A stretch of DNA of 34,360 nucleotides from an uncultured Bacteroidales bacterium (GTDB lineage Bacteria; Bacteroidota; Bacteroidia; Bacteroidales; Bacteroidaceae): contig CAMAFY010000032.1 of NCBI GenBank assembly GCA_945833885.1, positions 1-34,360 of the forward strand. The letters are read 5' to 3'. The notes below the pieces were generated by a model. That model was not told where the DNA came from and ran no database searches. It worked only from the letters and a program-made list of their open reading frames with translations. Positions 1-8,343 of this stretch are shown here, one piece after another. The position numbers were made by a program, and so were the translations under genes. Each line of letters opens with the position of its first letter. The stretch's first letter is position 1.

Positions 1-13
1 GTTTTGGAAAAAT

Positions 14-110
14 ATCCTACATTTCCTACACCCATACCCCAGAATTCCAGTATTTACTGGTGATTTTGGGTGTAGGATAGGGTGTAGGATTGTGTTTTCG
101 GGTGTAGGAT
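14..110. repeat. Direct and inverted repeats around GGGTGTAGGAT
   Basis: Three direct copies of GGGTGTAGGAT lie at 68-78, 80-90 and 100-110. The complement TCCTACACCC lies at 24-33 and a shorter ATCCTAC at 14-20. The left arm can pair with copies 1 and 2 as a long interrupted hairpin. Inside the loop, 47-52 and 55-60 (CCAGTA/TACTGG) make a second hairpin, and CCCAGAAT at 38-45 can pair with ATTTTGGG at 63-70 as an alternative fold. This is read directly from the sequence; no function is assigned. Confidence 0.7.
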
Positions 111-432
111 AGCCTCGTTTTTCTTGTAAAAATGCACAAAAAAGAGGCAAAATGCATAAGGAAACTGCACGATTCAAATCGGTTTTTGGGCATCAAGAAC
201 GGTAGGAGTGTGGGTGGTAAATGGCGTTGTGTTTGTGGTTAACGACAACTGACGAACAAAGCAATGCGGGACAGGTCTTGCTTTTCCGGTTCTTTGTAGT
301 TGTTCTTTGTTTTTTTCGCATGGTCCATAATTACCGTAGTTTTGGGGGGTGGCACATTACTGAAAATCCATACGAATAGATTTATAGTACACCCCTAAAA
401 TGCAAATTACGTTTGCTTTTTACATACTATCG
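111..432. other. Intergenic region upstream of the sulfatase, no gene seen
   Basis: No convincing reading frame or RNA gene is visible here. The only recognisable element is GATTTATAGTACACCCC at 379-395, a looser match to a motif seen again at 18.1-18.3 kb and 25.7 kb. Confidence 0.5.
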
Positions 433-463
433 TTTGGCATTTTTGGAAAAAATCGTAATTTTG
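433..463 (+). promoter_or_regulatory. Bacteroidetes-type promoter for the sulfatase
   Basis: TTTG at 433-436 and TAATTTTG at 456-463 are separated by 19 bp. This fits the Bacteroidetes primary sigma consensus (TTTG, 19-21 bp, TAnnTTTG). Transcription would start near 470, giving a leader of about 120 nt before the ATG at 591. Confidence 0.7.
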
Positions 464-590
464 CAAGGGCGAAGCCGCGTTTTTTTCTGCGTGAGTATCA
501 CGGCTGTGCACGAAGCACCTTAGTGAAAAAATAGCCTGGTACACTTTGGGTTGTACTCCTAATTATGAAAACACAAACATCTTCCAGAAT

Positions 591-2192
591 ATGAAAAAAA
601 GTTTCCTGACACTTGCTGTTGCATTGCCTTGTGTCGCCATGGCGCAGACACGCTACAATGTGCTGTATATCATGACAGATGACCATACGGCACAGATGAT
701 GTCATGCTACGACCGTACGCATGTCAGCACCCCAAACCTCGACCGAATCGCCCAGGATGGCGTGCGCTTTGTCAACAGTTATGTGGCAAACTCACTCAGC
801 GGTCCCTCAAGAGCCTGCATGATTACCGGAAAACACAGCCATGCAAACGGCTTTACGAACAACGAACACGGCATTTTCGACGGCAGTCAGCAGACGATGC
901 CCAAACTTTTGCAGGCAGCAGGATACTCAACTGCCCTCATTGGCAAGTGGCATCTTGTGAGCACGCCCACAGGTTTCGACCATTATGAGATCATTCCCGG
1001 CCAAGGTGAGTACTACAATCCTACGTTCATTACCATGGACGGCAGCACACATGTGGAAAAAGGATACCTCACAAATCTGCTCACAGACAAGGCAATCGAC
1101 TGGCTCGAAACGGCACGTCAGGCCCGGAACGACGATGGAACGCAGCGCCCATTTGCCCTCTTCCTCCATGAAAAGGCTTGTCATCGCGACTGGCTTCCTG
1201 AAATAAAATACCTCCATGAATACGAGGATGTGACCTTCAAACTTCCCCATGATTTCGATGACAACTACGAAGGTCGTGAGGCCGCAGCCGACCAGGAAAT
1301 GAACATTTCTTCGGACCATGACATGACAATGGACTACGATGTCAAGATATTCGACCCGCAGCATCCCACCCGTCTGACCGACAGTTATCTGGCATACGTC
1401 GGACGTCTCGACAGCCGCGACCGTGCCATCTACGACGCCTTCTACGACTCTCTTGCCGTGGATTTCCGCAGCCGTCACCTCACGGGACGCGCCCTCAAGG
1501 AGTTCAAGTACCAGCGTTTCATGCGCGACTATGCGAAGGTGCTCAAGACTTTCGACGACAATGTAGGCCGAATCCTCGACTATCTCGACCAGACAGGACT
1601 GAGCGAGAACACGCTTGTTGTGTATACCAGCGACCAAGGGTTCTATATGGGCGAGCACGGATGGTTCGACAAACGATTCATGTATCAGGAAAGTTTCTCG
1701 ACACCTCTTGTGGTTCGTATGCCGAAGTCCTACCATAAAGCCGTAGCACACGGCGATATCACCGAGATGGTTCAGAACATCGACTACGCTCCCACGTTCC
1801 TCGACCTTGCCGGAGCCCCCATTCCTGCCGACATGCACGGGCGTAGTCTCCTCCCGCTCCTTGAAGGCGAGCACCCGAAGGATTGGCGAAAAGCAGTCTA
1901 TTACCACTATTACGAATATCCTGCCGAGCATAAAGTGCGTCGGCATTACGGCATTGCCACCGCCGACGGTTGGAAACTCATGCACTTCTATCCCACGGAA
2001 GCCGAGGACACGCTCGACAGCAAGAAGATTGATGCGTGGGAACTCTACAACCTCAATGCCGACCCCGGCGAGACAAACAACCTCTACGGACAGCCTGGAA
2101 CAGAGAAACAACTCCGCCGTCTGCGCAAGGAACTCCGCCAACTTCAGCAGCAATATGCCGACCCCATCCTGCAGGTTTATCCGCTGAAATGA
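591..2192 (+). CDS. Exported sulfatase, serine-type (S1 family)
   Basis: The 533-residue product is a type I sulfatase that hydrolyses sulfate esters, probably from host or plant glycans in the periplasm. An N-terminal signal peptide (residues 1-18, MKKSFLTLAVALPCVAMA) precedes the catalytic domain. Metal ligands Asp30-Asp31 lie in the early MTDDH motif. The sulfatase signature SGPSR at 70-74 has Ser70 as the residue converted to formylglycine, which in this family needs an anaerobic maturase (anSME); none is encoded in the window. The motif TSDQGFYMGEHGW supplies the C-terminal metal-binding Asp. The frame is open back to a TTG at 546, but the ATG at 591 places the signal peptide at the N-terminus. 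glmM follows after 58 bp with no clear promoter between, so co-transcription is possible. The substrate cannot be told from sequence alone. Confidence 0.92.
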   Translation: MKKSFLTLAVALPCVAMAQTRYNVLYIMTDDHTAQMMSCYDRTHVSTPNLDRIAQDGVRFVNSYVANSLSGPSRACMITGKHSHANGFTNNEHGIFDGSQQTMPKLLQAAGYSTALIGKWHLVSTPTGFDHYEIIPGQGEYYNPTFITMDGSTHVEKGYLTNLLTDKAIDWLETARQARNDDGTQRPFALFLHEKACHRDWLPEIKYLHEYEDVTFKLPHDFDDNYEGREAAADQEMNISSDHDMTMDYDVKIFDPQHPTRLTDSYLAYVGRLDSRDRAIYDAFYDSLAVDFRSRHLTGRALKEFKYQRFMRDYAKVLKTFDDNVGRILDYLDQTGLSENTLVVYTSDQGFYMGEHGWFDKRFMYQESFSTPLVVRMPKSYHKAVAHGDITEMVQNIDYAPTFLDLAGAPIPADMHGRSLLPLLEGEHPKDWRKAVYYHYYEYPAEHKVRRHYGIATADGWKLMHFYPTEAEDTLDSKKIDAWELYNLNADPGETNNLYGQPGTEKQLRRLRKELRQLQQQYADPILQVYPLK

Positions 2193-2250
2193 CGGCCGTC
2201 GCACCAGAAGTCACGAAAGAAACAATCTAAAAATTAAATCGTAATACACC

Positions 2251-3645
2251 ATGACACTTATCAAATCTATCTCCGGATTCCGCGGCACCATCGGTGGCCG
2301 TACGGGTGACACGCTCAACCCTGTGGACATTGCCAAGTCGGTGTCGGCATACGCCAGCCTCCGCGAGGCAGTTGTTAACCGTAAATACCGTCGTAAGATT
2401 GTCGTAGGACGCGATGCCCGCATCTCTGGCGAGATGGTCAGCCACGTCGTTTGCGGCACTCTCATGGGTATGGGATTCGATGTCGTGAACATCGGTCTCG
2501 CATCAACCCCTACCACAGAGTTGGCAGTCAAGATGGAAAATGCGTGTGGCGGTATCATTGTCACGGCAAGTCATAACCCCAGACAGTGGAACGCGCTGAA
2601 ATTCCTCAACGAAAAGGGAGAGTTCCTTCCGCCTGCTGAGGCAGCAGAAGTGGTACGTCGCGCCAATGCTGACGACTATGAGTTCGTAGATGTCGACAAT
2701 CTTGGATGCTATACCAAGAACTTTACCTTCGACCAGCGCCATGTTGAACTCGTCAAGTACCTCGAACTCGTTGACGTTGACGCCATCCGCCGTGCCCATT
2801 TCACCGTGGCTCTCGACGCCGTCAACTCCGTCGGTGGTGTCATTGTGCCAAAACTTCTCGGTCAACTTGGCGTCACTCAGGTGACATTGCTCAACTGTGA
2901 GCCTACGGGAGACTTCTCACACAATCCCGAACCCCTCAAGGAAAACCTCAACGAAATCCGCAATCTCATGCGCAAAGGCCGCCATGATATCGGATTCGTG
3001 GTTGACCCCGATGTCGACCGTCTCGCACTCGTCTGTGAGGATGGTACGATGTTCGGCGAGGAAAACACCCTTGTTGCCGTGGCGGACTACGTGCTCCAGC
3101 ACACTCCGGGCAACACGGTCAGCAACCTCAGTTCCACGCGTGGTCTGCGCGATGTGACGGAGAAATACGGCTGCAACTACTGTCCTGCCGCTGTGGGAGA
3201 GGTGAATGTCGTGACAAAGATGCGCGAGACCGGTGCCGTAATCGGCGGCGAAGGCAATGGCGGTGTCATCTATCCTACCGCTCACAATGGCCGTGATGCT
3301 CTCGTTGGTATCGCACTTATCCTCACCTATCTGGCGAAGACCGGCATGAAGGCTACGGAACTCCGCGACAGCCTGCCCCATTATTACATCTCCAAGAACC
3401 GCATCGACCTCGATCCCAAGACCGACATCTATGCCCTTCTCAACAAGGTTAAGGAGATCTATCGCGACGAGCAGATTACCGATATCGACGGTGTTAAGAT
3501 TGACTTTGCCGACAAATGGGTACATCTTCGTAAGTCGAATACCGAACCGATTATCCGTGTTTACTCCGAGGCTCACACCAAGGAGGAGGCCGATGCTTTG
3601 GCACAGCAGATTGTAGATATGGTCTACCAGATGCTGCAGAAGTAA
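2251..3645 (+). CDS. glmM: Phosphoglucosamine mutase
   Basis: The 464-residue enzyme belongs to the alpha-D-phosphohexomutase family. It interconverts glucosamine-6-phosphate and glucosamine-1-phosphate in the cytosol, the step before UDP-GlcNAc for peptidoglycan and lipid A. The phosphoserine loop TASHNP has Ser107. The metal-binding loop DPDVDRLA lies near residue 250, a sugar-binding loop GGEGNGG is present, and the C-terminal phosphate-binding motif is KSNTEPIIRVYSE. Length and the N-terminus (MTLIKSISGFRGTIGG) match the Bacteroidales form usually annotated GlmM. A related phosphomannomutase/phosphoglucomutase activity cannot be excluded from sequence. A strong terminator follows 30 bp downstream. 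Confidence 0.9.
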   Translation: MTLIKSISGFRGTIGGRTGDTLNPVDIAKSVSAYASLREAVVNRKYRRKIVVGRDARISGEMVSHVVCGTLMGMGFDVVNIGLASTPTTELAVKMENACGGIIVTASHNPRQWNALKFLNEKGEFLPPAEAAEVVRRANADDYEFVDVDNLGCYTKNFTFDQRHVELVKYLELVDVDAIRRAHFTVALDAVNSVGGVIVPKLLGQLGVTQVTLLNCEPTGDFSHNPEPLKENLNEIRNLMRKGRHDIGFVVDPDVDRLALVCEDGTMFGEENTLVAVADYVLQHTPGNTVSNLSSTRGLRDVTEKYGCNYCPAAVGEVNVVTKMRETGAVIGGEGNGGVIYPTAHNGRDALVGIALILTYLAKTGMKATELRDSLPHYYISKNRIDLDPKTDIYALLNKVKEIYRDEQITDIDGVKIDFADKWVHLRKSNTEPIIRVYSEAHTKEEADALAQQIVDMVYQMLQK

Positions 3646-3674
3646 TGTTCGGATAAGAAACATCCGGAAATAAT

Positions 3675-3716
3675 AAAAGCCTTGCGCCACATTTCCCGTG
3701 TGGCACAAGGCTTTTT
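3675..3716. terminator. Bidirectional rho-independent terminator after glmM
   Basis: AAAAGCCTTG (3675-3684) and GCCACA (3686-3691) pair with TGTGGC (3699-3704) and CAAGGCTTTT (3706-3715), interrupted by one C/A mismatch and closed by a 7-nt loop. A T-run follows on the plus strand and an A-run precedes it, so it could also stop minus-strand transcripts from the convergent gene ending at 3941. Confidence 0.88.
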
Positions 3717-3836
3717 CTATGCTCTTCATCAGCATTCCGTGGTTGGCGATGCGGATGATCTCGATGGAAAACGCGGTAATGACGTCTCCGAACCTTGGCA
3801 TTCCCGAAACCGGTTTTCTGCAGAAACACTCCGTTG

Positions 3837-3946
3837 TTCCGGCTTGAAGCACTCAATTTTCCGGCTTGAAATATTCAATTTCCCGGCTTGAAATATTCAA
3901 AATTTCGGTTTGAAGTACTCAGTTTCCCGGTCTGAAATGTTCAGGG
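3837..3946. repeat. 22-bp tandem array A (five units)
   Basis: Five consecutive 22-bp units start at 3837, 3859, 3881, 3903 and 3925. Each begins with a form of TTCCCGGCTTGAA and continues to a TTCAA-like half, so most units carry a small inverted repeat TTGAA-N3-TTCAA. In the fifth unit both arms change together (CTGAA/TTCAG). The fifth unit contains the stop codon of the minus-strand gene (3941-3943), and a weak sixth unit runs into its last codons. There are no spacers between units. Confidence 0.85.
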
Positions 3947-6900
3947 TTTCAGCACGAAGCCCACCTTTTTCTTGCCGTCCATCTTGATACATAAGGGTTG
4001 CGGGAACCTTACGTGCCGCACATGTTCCAGTTCCTCTACGGCGGGTAGGGCGTCGAGTGCCGCCTGATTGTAAATGCCGTCGCCGATATGCGGGTTGATG
4101 GTAAAGTATCCGACACCGAAAGATGTGAGGTTTTGGAAGAAATGTGTGCCTTGCGAGGGGTCGATTCTGTAGTTGGTCAGACCTGCTTCCACGATGATTC
4201 GTGCCGCACAGATGTCGGACCATTTGATGGGAATGCCCAACCATGGGTCGCTCGATCCCCAGCGTCCGGGTCCAATCAGCACGTAATGCGGGCCCTCATC
4301 GCCGCCTTCTCCATTGATGATGTTGGGGTCGGGCACCATCTGTTGCAGGAATTTGGCGTTGATTTTCGCCACTTCCTCAGCGATGGTGCGGTTGTCGGCG
4401 GGGTTATAGTCCTCGCCATTGCGTCCGGTCTTCACGTAAACGACGTCGCAGATGTTGTCCATTACGCCGTGACCAAGGGCATTGTCGGAGCGCAGCACCA
4501 CCTGTTCTGGCAGAATCTTCGATGTATCGATGCTGACATCCGCCTTGATGTCTACCATTGGACGGATTTGCAGCAGGTAGAACACGGCGGTCCGCTGCCG
4601 GGCGTCAATGTTCATGGCGAATTCTATCTCCACTGGCCGCTGCATTGCCCGCTCTCCGTGGCTCAGAACCTGCTGGAGGATGGCCGGCAACGGCAGGACA
4701 TTGTGTTGGAGGACACCGGCAAACGTCATCACTTTACGCCCGCCGGGATAGATGCCGGGCAGGAGACTGTCGGAGTGAACGTCGTAAGTCGAGGCCAGGA
4801 ATTGCAGGGAACCGTCGGCGTCTGCCTGTCTTACGGGCAGATGGCTCAGGTTGAAACCGTCGTCGATGCTGAAGTTCTCGCCGTGGTTTTTGAGGTCGAG
4901 GGCATAAAACTGCGTCTGTGTCTCGCGGAGTGCCAGCCTTGTCTCCGAGGTTTGCAGCACTTTCCCCGGGTGGTAGGGCGAGAATCGCAGCGTCGTTCCG
5001 CCGTCGACGATGTATTTTCCCAATCCGAGCGCCAGATTGACGATGCCTTCTTCGGGGCGTTCCTCGCCCAACGGGTAGTAGTTCAGCGAGCGTCCGACAC
5101 CGGAGATCGAGGGATAGTAGTTCTCGCCGTGCTGTGTTCCCACCACTTCTTGAAGGATTACCGCCATTTTCTCCTGGTCAATCACATTCCGAGTGGCCTG
5201 CATGTAGGCTTTTGAGTCGTGGTAATAGACGGAAGCATAGACACCTTTGATGGCATCCTGCAACATCCTCAGCATCTCCTTGTGGTCGTCGAGGTAAGGA
5301 ATCATGTAGGTGGCATAGATTCCGGCAAAGGGTTGGTAGTGGCTGTCCTCCAGAAGGCTGCTTGAACGTACGGCAATCGGGCAGCGTGTGGCGTTGATGA
5401 AGGCCTCGCAGTCGCCGATAAGTTCGTCGGGAAGCCGGGCATTGCGGAAGGCTTCGAGGATGGTGGCGTCGGGGGCGTCGGAGAGTGCCAGCGGATACAG
5501 CGCGTTCTGGTCCATGAAGTGTTCGAAGATGTCGGTACAGAGTACCACAGTCTTCGGTATCATCACCGTGGTGTTTTCCCATTCATTCAGTTCAGGATGA
5601 TGCTTCACCATGCGGTCAATGAATGCCAGTCCGCGGCCTTTTCCTCCAAGACTGCCCTCACCGATGCGGGCGAAGTTCGAATAACGATCGAAACGTTCAC
5701 GGTGGAACACCGCCACAACACCCTGGTTCTTCATCCTCCGATACCGCACAATGGCCTCGAAAATCATCTGCCTGTGGTCGTCAAGATTCTGGAAATCGTT
5801 GATGCTGAGTTGCTTGATGAACTCCGCAGGTGGGAACAATGCGCGGCTATACAGCCAACGGCTGATGTGGTTTCGCCGTATATGATAGAGGAAACTGTCG
5901 GAAGGGATGTCGAAAATGCAGTTCTGCAGTTCCTTTAAGTTGTGAACTCTCATCACTTCCTCCATGGTTTCGGGATTTTTGAAGATGAAATCACCGAAGC
6001 CGAACGTCTCTCTTACCGCCTCGCGCAGGTCAATATTCATCTTCTTGCTGTTCTTGTCGATGAAACTTGCCCCGATTTCCTCCACGTACGCGGCGTTGTT
6101 GCTCTCGGCACTCTGAAGAATGAGCGGCAGGTAGCAGTCGCGGCTGTGTATTTCGCGGAGAAGTTTCACGCCTGCAAGGGGATCTTTGGGGTTGTTCCCC
6201 TTAGGATAGCGTGCGTCAGATATGACTCCGAGGACGTTTTTCTGGTACTTCTCATAGAGATCCATGGCCTCCTCGTAGGTTCGTGCGAGCACAATCTTCG
6301 GTCGTCCGCGCATTCTCAGCGTCCTTTGGTGGCCGTTCAGGGCCTCTGTCGCAAAGTCGAGGCTCTGTTGCAGCACGAATTTATAGAGTTCCGGCAACAC
6401 GGAGGAATAGAAACGTATGCCGTCTTCCACCAGAAGTATCATCTGCACACCCACCTCCTGCACATCATGTTCAAGATTCATCTTGTCTTCGATGAGTTTA
6501 ATGATGGAAAGTAGCAGGTCGGTGTTCCCAAGCCAGCAGAAAACGTACTCGAAAATGCTGAGGTCTTCGTGCTCCATTCTGGCGGTGATGCCGTGACTGA
6601 AGGGTGTAAGCACCACCAAAGGCAGTTCCTGATAGCGGTTTTTGATGGAGCGTGCGATGTCGAAGACGTCCGAAGAGTCGGCACTTGGCATGACGATGAC
6701 CAGGTCGAAGTTGTTGAGCGCCAGGTGTGTGTCGGCCTCCGCCTTGGTGGATACCAGGGTGAAGCGCGGAGGATAGCGCAGTCCGAGCGAGGCATATTCG
6801 TCGAAAAGTTTCTCTTCGATGCGTCCGTCATCCTCAAGCATGAAGGCATCATACGGGTTTGCGATGAGCAAAACGTTGAAGATGCGCTTGAGAATGAGGT

Positions 6901-6955
6901 TCACGTAGTTCGTATCCTTGAAGTAAAGTTGGTTAAGTTTCAGTCTGCTGAGCAT
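3941..6955 (-). CDS. Receiver-like plus PEP/pyruvate-binding (PPDK N-terminal) protein
   Basis: The predicted product is 1004 residues. Residues about 25-160 and 170-310 look like two receiver-type (CheY-like) domains. The first carries a hydrophobic strand ending FDLVIVMPSADSSD, the second VLGVISDARYP with an Asp in the phospho-acceptor position. Residues about 425-820 are a pyruvate phosphate dikinase/PEP synthase nucleotide-binding domain, with glycine-rich GEGSLGGKGRG, the family motif CPIAVRSSSLLEDS near 525-537, and the closing motif LLQIRPMV. The last 180 residues match nothing I can name. The phosphohistidine swivel domain and the PEP-binding TIM barrel of true PEP synthases are absent, so normal PEP synthesis is unlikely. 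The frame extends upstream to 7219, but the ATG at 6955 (MLSRLKLNQLYF) follows a promoter-like -7 box and starts the recognisable protein. It is convergent with glmM. Confidence 0.8.
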   Translation of the reverse strand: MLSRLKLNQLYFKDTNYVNLILKRIFNVLLIANPYDAFMLEDDGRIEEKLFDEYASLGLRYPPRFTLVSTKAEADTHLALNNFDLVIVMPSADSSDVFDIARSIKNRYQELPLVVLTPFSHGITARMEHEDLSIFEYVFCWLGNTDLLLSIIKLIEDKMNLEHDVQEVGVQMILLVEDGIRFYSSVLPELYKFVLQQSLDFATEALNGHQRTLRMRGRPKIVLARTYEEAMDLYEKYQKNVLGVISDARYPKGNNPKDPLAGVKLLREIHSRDCYLPLILQSAESNNAAYVEEIGASFIDKNSKKMNIDLREAVRETFGFGDFIFKNPETMEEVMRVHNLKELQNCIFDIPSDSFLYHIRRNHISRWLYSRALFPPAEFIKQLSINDFQNLDDHRQMIFEAIVRYRRMKNQGVVAVFHRERFDRYSNFARIGEGSLGGKGRGLAFIDRMVKHHPELNEWENTTVMIPKTVVLCTDIFEHFMDQNALYPLALSDAPDATILEAFRNARLPDELIGDCEAFINATRCPIAVRSSSLLEDSHYQPFAGIYATYMIPYLDDHKEMLRMLQDAIKGVYASVYYHDSKAYMQATRNVIDQEKMAVILQEVVGTQHGENYYPSISGVGRSLNYYPLGEERPEEGIVNLALGLGKYIVDGGTTLRFSPYHPGKVLQTSETRLALRETQTQFYALDLKNHGENFSIDDGFNLSHLPVRQADADGSLQFLASTYDVHSDSLLPGIYPGGRKVMTFAGVLQHNVLPLPAILQQVLSHGERAMQRPVEIEFAMNIDARQRTAVFYLLQIRPMVDIKADVSIDTSKILPEQVVLRSDNALGHGVMDNICDVVYVKTGRNGEDYNPADNRTIAEEVAKINAKFLQQMVPDPNIINGEGGDEGPHYVLIGPGRWGSSDPWLGIPIKWSDICAARIIVEAGLTNYRIDPSQGTHFFQNLTSFGVGYFTINPHIGDGIYNQAALDALPAVEELEHVRHVRFPQPLCIKMDGKKKVGFVLKP

Positions 6956-6988
6956 GGTGTAAGTGTAAACTAATGTTTTACATTCAAG

Positions 6989-6996
6989 CAAAATTA
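6989..6996 (-). promoter_or_regulatory. Possible -7 box for the receiver/PPDK-like gene
   Basis: On the minus strand this reads TAATTTTG, 34 nt upstream of the start codon at 6955. No good TTTG is found 19-21 bp further upstream, so the call rests on the -7 element alone. Confidence 0.4.
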
Positions 6997-7061
6997 ACTT
7001 TTTTTGCGCTCCGAAATCCTCTTTGTGCGGAAAAAAACGGCATTTTCGCCGTAATTTACCG

Positions 7062-7069
7062 TAAATTTG
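7062..7069 (+). promoter_or_regulatory. Possible -7 box for the HAD phosphatase gene
   Basis: TAAATTTG fits TAnnTTTG and lies 52 nt before the ATG at 7122. A matching upstream TTTG at proper spacing is not evident. Confidence 0.35.
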
Positions 7070-7121
7070 CCTTGAACAATACCTGCAAAAACCTTGAACG
7101 TCTCCCACAAACGATAAGGAA

Positions 7122-7844
7122 ATGGAACCACGTCCCGCATTCATCTTCGACCTCGACGGCACACTTCTCGACACGCTTGCCGACCTTGCCGCCGCCACCA
7201 ACCATGCTCTTGCCGCCAATGGCCTGCCTCTGCGTACCCTGAGTGAGGTGCGTCAGATGGTGGGGAACGGCGTTCGCCGCCTGATGCTCCGTGCTGTCCA
7301 CGAGCCTTTGTCGCCCGACGGGGGCAAAACGTGGGTGAAACATCCCGTACTTTCCCTCCCCGACGGTTCGCTGCATCCGTTGTTCGATGCCGTTTTCGCC
7401 GAATTCAAACGCTATTATGTGGCGCATTGCCGCGACTGCACGCGCCTCTATCCCGGCATAGCCTCCATGCTCGATGCCCTCCGGCGCCGTGGTTGCCGGC
7501 TCGCCGTTGTGAGCAATAAGTTGCAGGCCGGCGTCACAGAACTCCGCGACGCCTACTTTTCGGAATGGATGGACGTGGCCATCGGTGAGCGCGAAGGCGT
7601 GGCCCGCAAGCCCGACCCCGCCATGCTCCATGCCGCCATGCAGGCGTTGGGGGCTGAGGCGTCGGACACCTTCTACGTCGGCGACAGCGAGGTCGACATC
7701 CTTACTGCGCGGAATGCCGGCATACCCTGCGTCTCCGTCCTCTGGGGATTCCGCGACCGCGACTTCCTGCTCCGTCATGGCGCCACCAGTTTGGCGGAGG
7801 TCCCCGACGACGTCATCGCCTTCCTCGATGCCCTCGGGCGGTAG
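7122..7844 (+). CDS. HAD-superfamily hydrolase, phosphoglycolate phosphatase-like
   Basis: The 240-residue soluble protein has the four HAD motifs. Motif I is FDLDGTLLD with nucleophile Asp10 and general acid/base Asp12. Motif II is the VVSNK stretch near residue 128, and a conserved Lys lies in ARKPDP. Motif IV is YVGDSEVDI with metal-binding Asp residues. The small alpha-helical cap between motifs I and II and the overall length match phosphoglycolate phosphatase (Gph) and pyrophosphatase PpaX-type enzymes. It most likely dephosphorylates a small phosphorylated metabolite; the exact substrate is inferred from family resemblance only. It is transcribed divergently from the receiver/PPDK-like gene, and its 3' side runs into a 22-bp array. 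Confidence 0.85.
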   Translation: MEPRPAFIFDLDGTLLDTLADLAAATNHALAANGLPLRTLSEVRQMVGNGVRRLMLRAVHEPLSPDGGKTWVKHPVLSLPDGSLHPLFDAVFAEFKRYYVAHCRDCTRLYPGIASMLDALRRRGCRLAVVSNKLQAGVTELRDAYFSEWMDVAIGEREGVARKPDPAMLHAAMQALGAEASDTFYVGDSEVDILTARNAGIPCVSVLWGFRDRDFLLRHGATSLAEVPDDVIAFLDALGR

Positions 7845-7909
7845 TCAGCGGTGGTCCGTGCGGTGATGTCCGCGGAAAACCTCCGCAGGATGCTCCTTCC
7901 TGTCCAATG

Positions 7910-7998
7910 TCTTCGCCGTCTTTCCGCTCCGTCTTCGCTATTTCTCCACTCCGTCTTCCGCCGTCTTATCCCTTCGTTCCCACCCCTCCTTCCGCCCT
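7910..7998. repeat. 22-bp tandem array G (four units)
   Basis: Units begin at 7910, 7932, 7954 and 7977. The first two are 22 bp, the third 23 bp and the fourth 22 bp. Units one to three start TCTTCSSC-like and end TCCG or TTCG; the unit is pyrimidine-rich. The array lies about 65 bp after the HAD gene stop and upstream of the probable mdh promoter. A very weak fifth unit may reach 8020. Confidence 0.65.
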
Positions 7999-8106
7999 TC
8001 CATCCCGTCGAAAGCCAGGGTGAAAAGTTGCTTTTTCCGACATTTCCCACGGAAAAGAAGGACAAAAACGCCCACCTTTGCGAAAAAAACGGCACAAAAT
8101 AGCGCA

Positions 8107-8132
8107 TTGTGTAGAAATTATTTGTAATTTTG
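8107..8132 (+). promoter_or_regulatory. Probable mdh promoter
   Basis: TAATTTTG at 8125-8132 is a perfect -7 element. The nearest upstream TTG (8107-8109) leaves only 15 bp, shorter than usual, so the -33 assignment is weak. The leader to the mdh ATG would be about 200 nt. Confidence 0.45.
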
Positions 8133-8174
8133 GCACGTAAATACCCGCAGAATGCACGGCAAGTGTCCGGAAGT

Positions 8175-8218
8175 CCTCTCTGACGATGCGGAGAAGCCTC
8201 TCCGACGGTCGGGAAAAA
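8175..8218. repeat. Possible 22-bp array H in the mdh leader
   Basis: Two adjacent 22-bp units (8175-8196 and 8197-8218), both beginning CCTCTC, agree at about 16 of 22 positions. Sequence up to about 8284 can be laid out in the same period but matches poorly. It lies between the probable mdh promoter and the mdh start. Confidence 0.4.
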
Positions 8219-8343
8219 GGTGGCGGAACCATGCGGAAACCGTCGCGGATTTCCTGAAGGATTTCGCCCGCATTCTGGGAATGATGTTGAAAAACACCCG
8301 TCAGAAACGACAGAAACAATAACCCTCTAAATATTATAATCCA

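Noticed and set aside
927-2204. Minus-strand frame opposite the sulfatase
   Set aside because: It is a shadow of a clear sulfatase gene, produced by codon bias at third positions.
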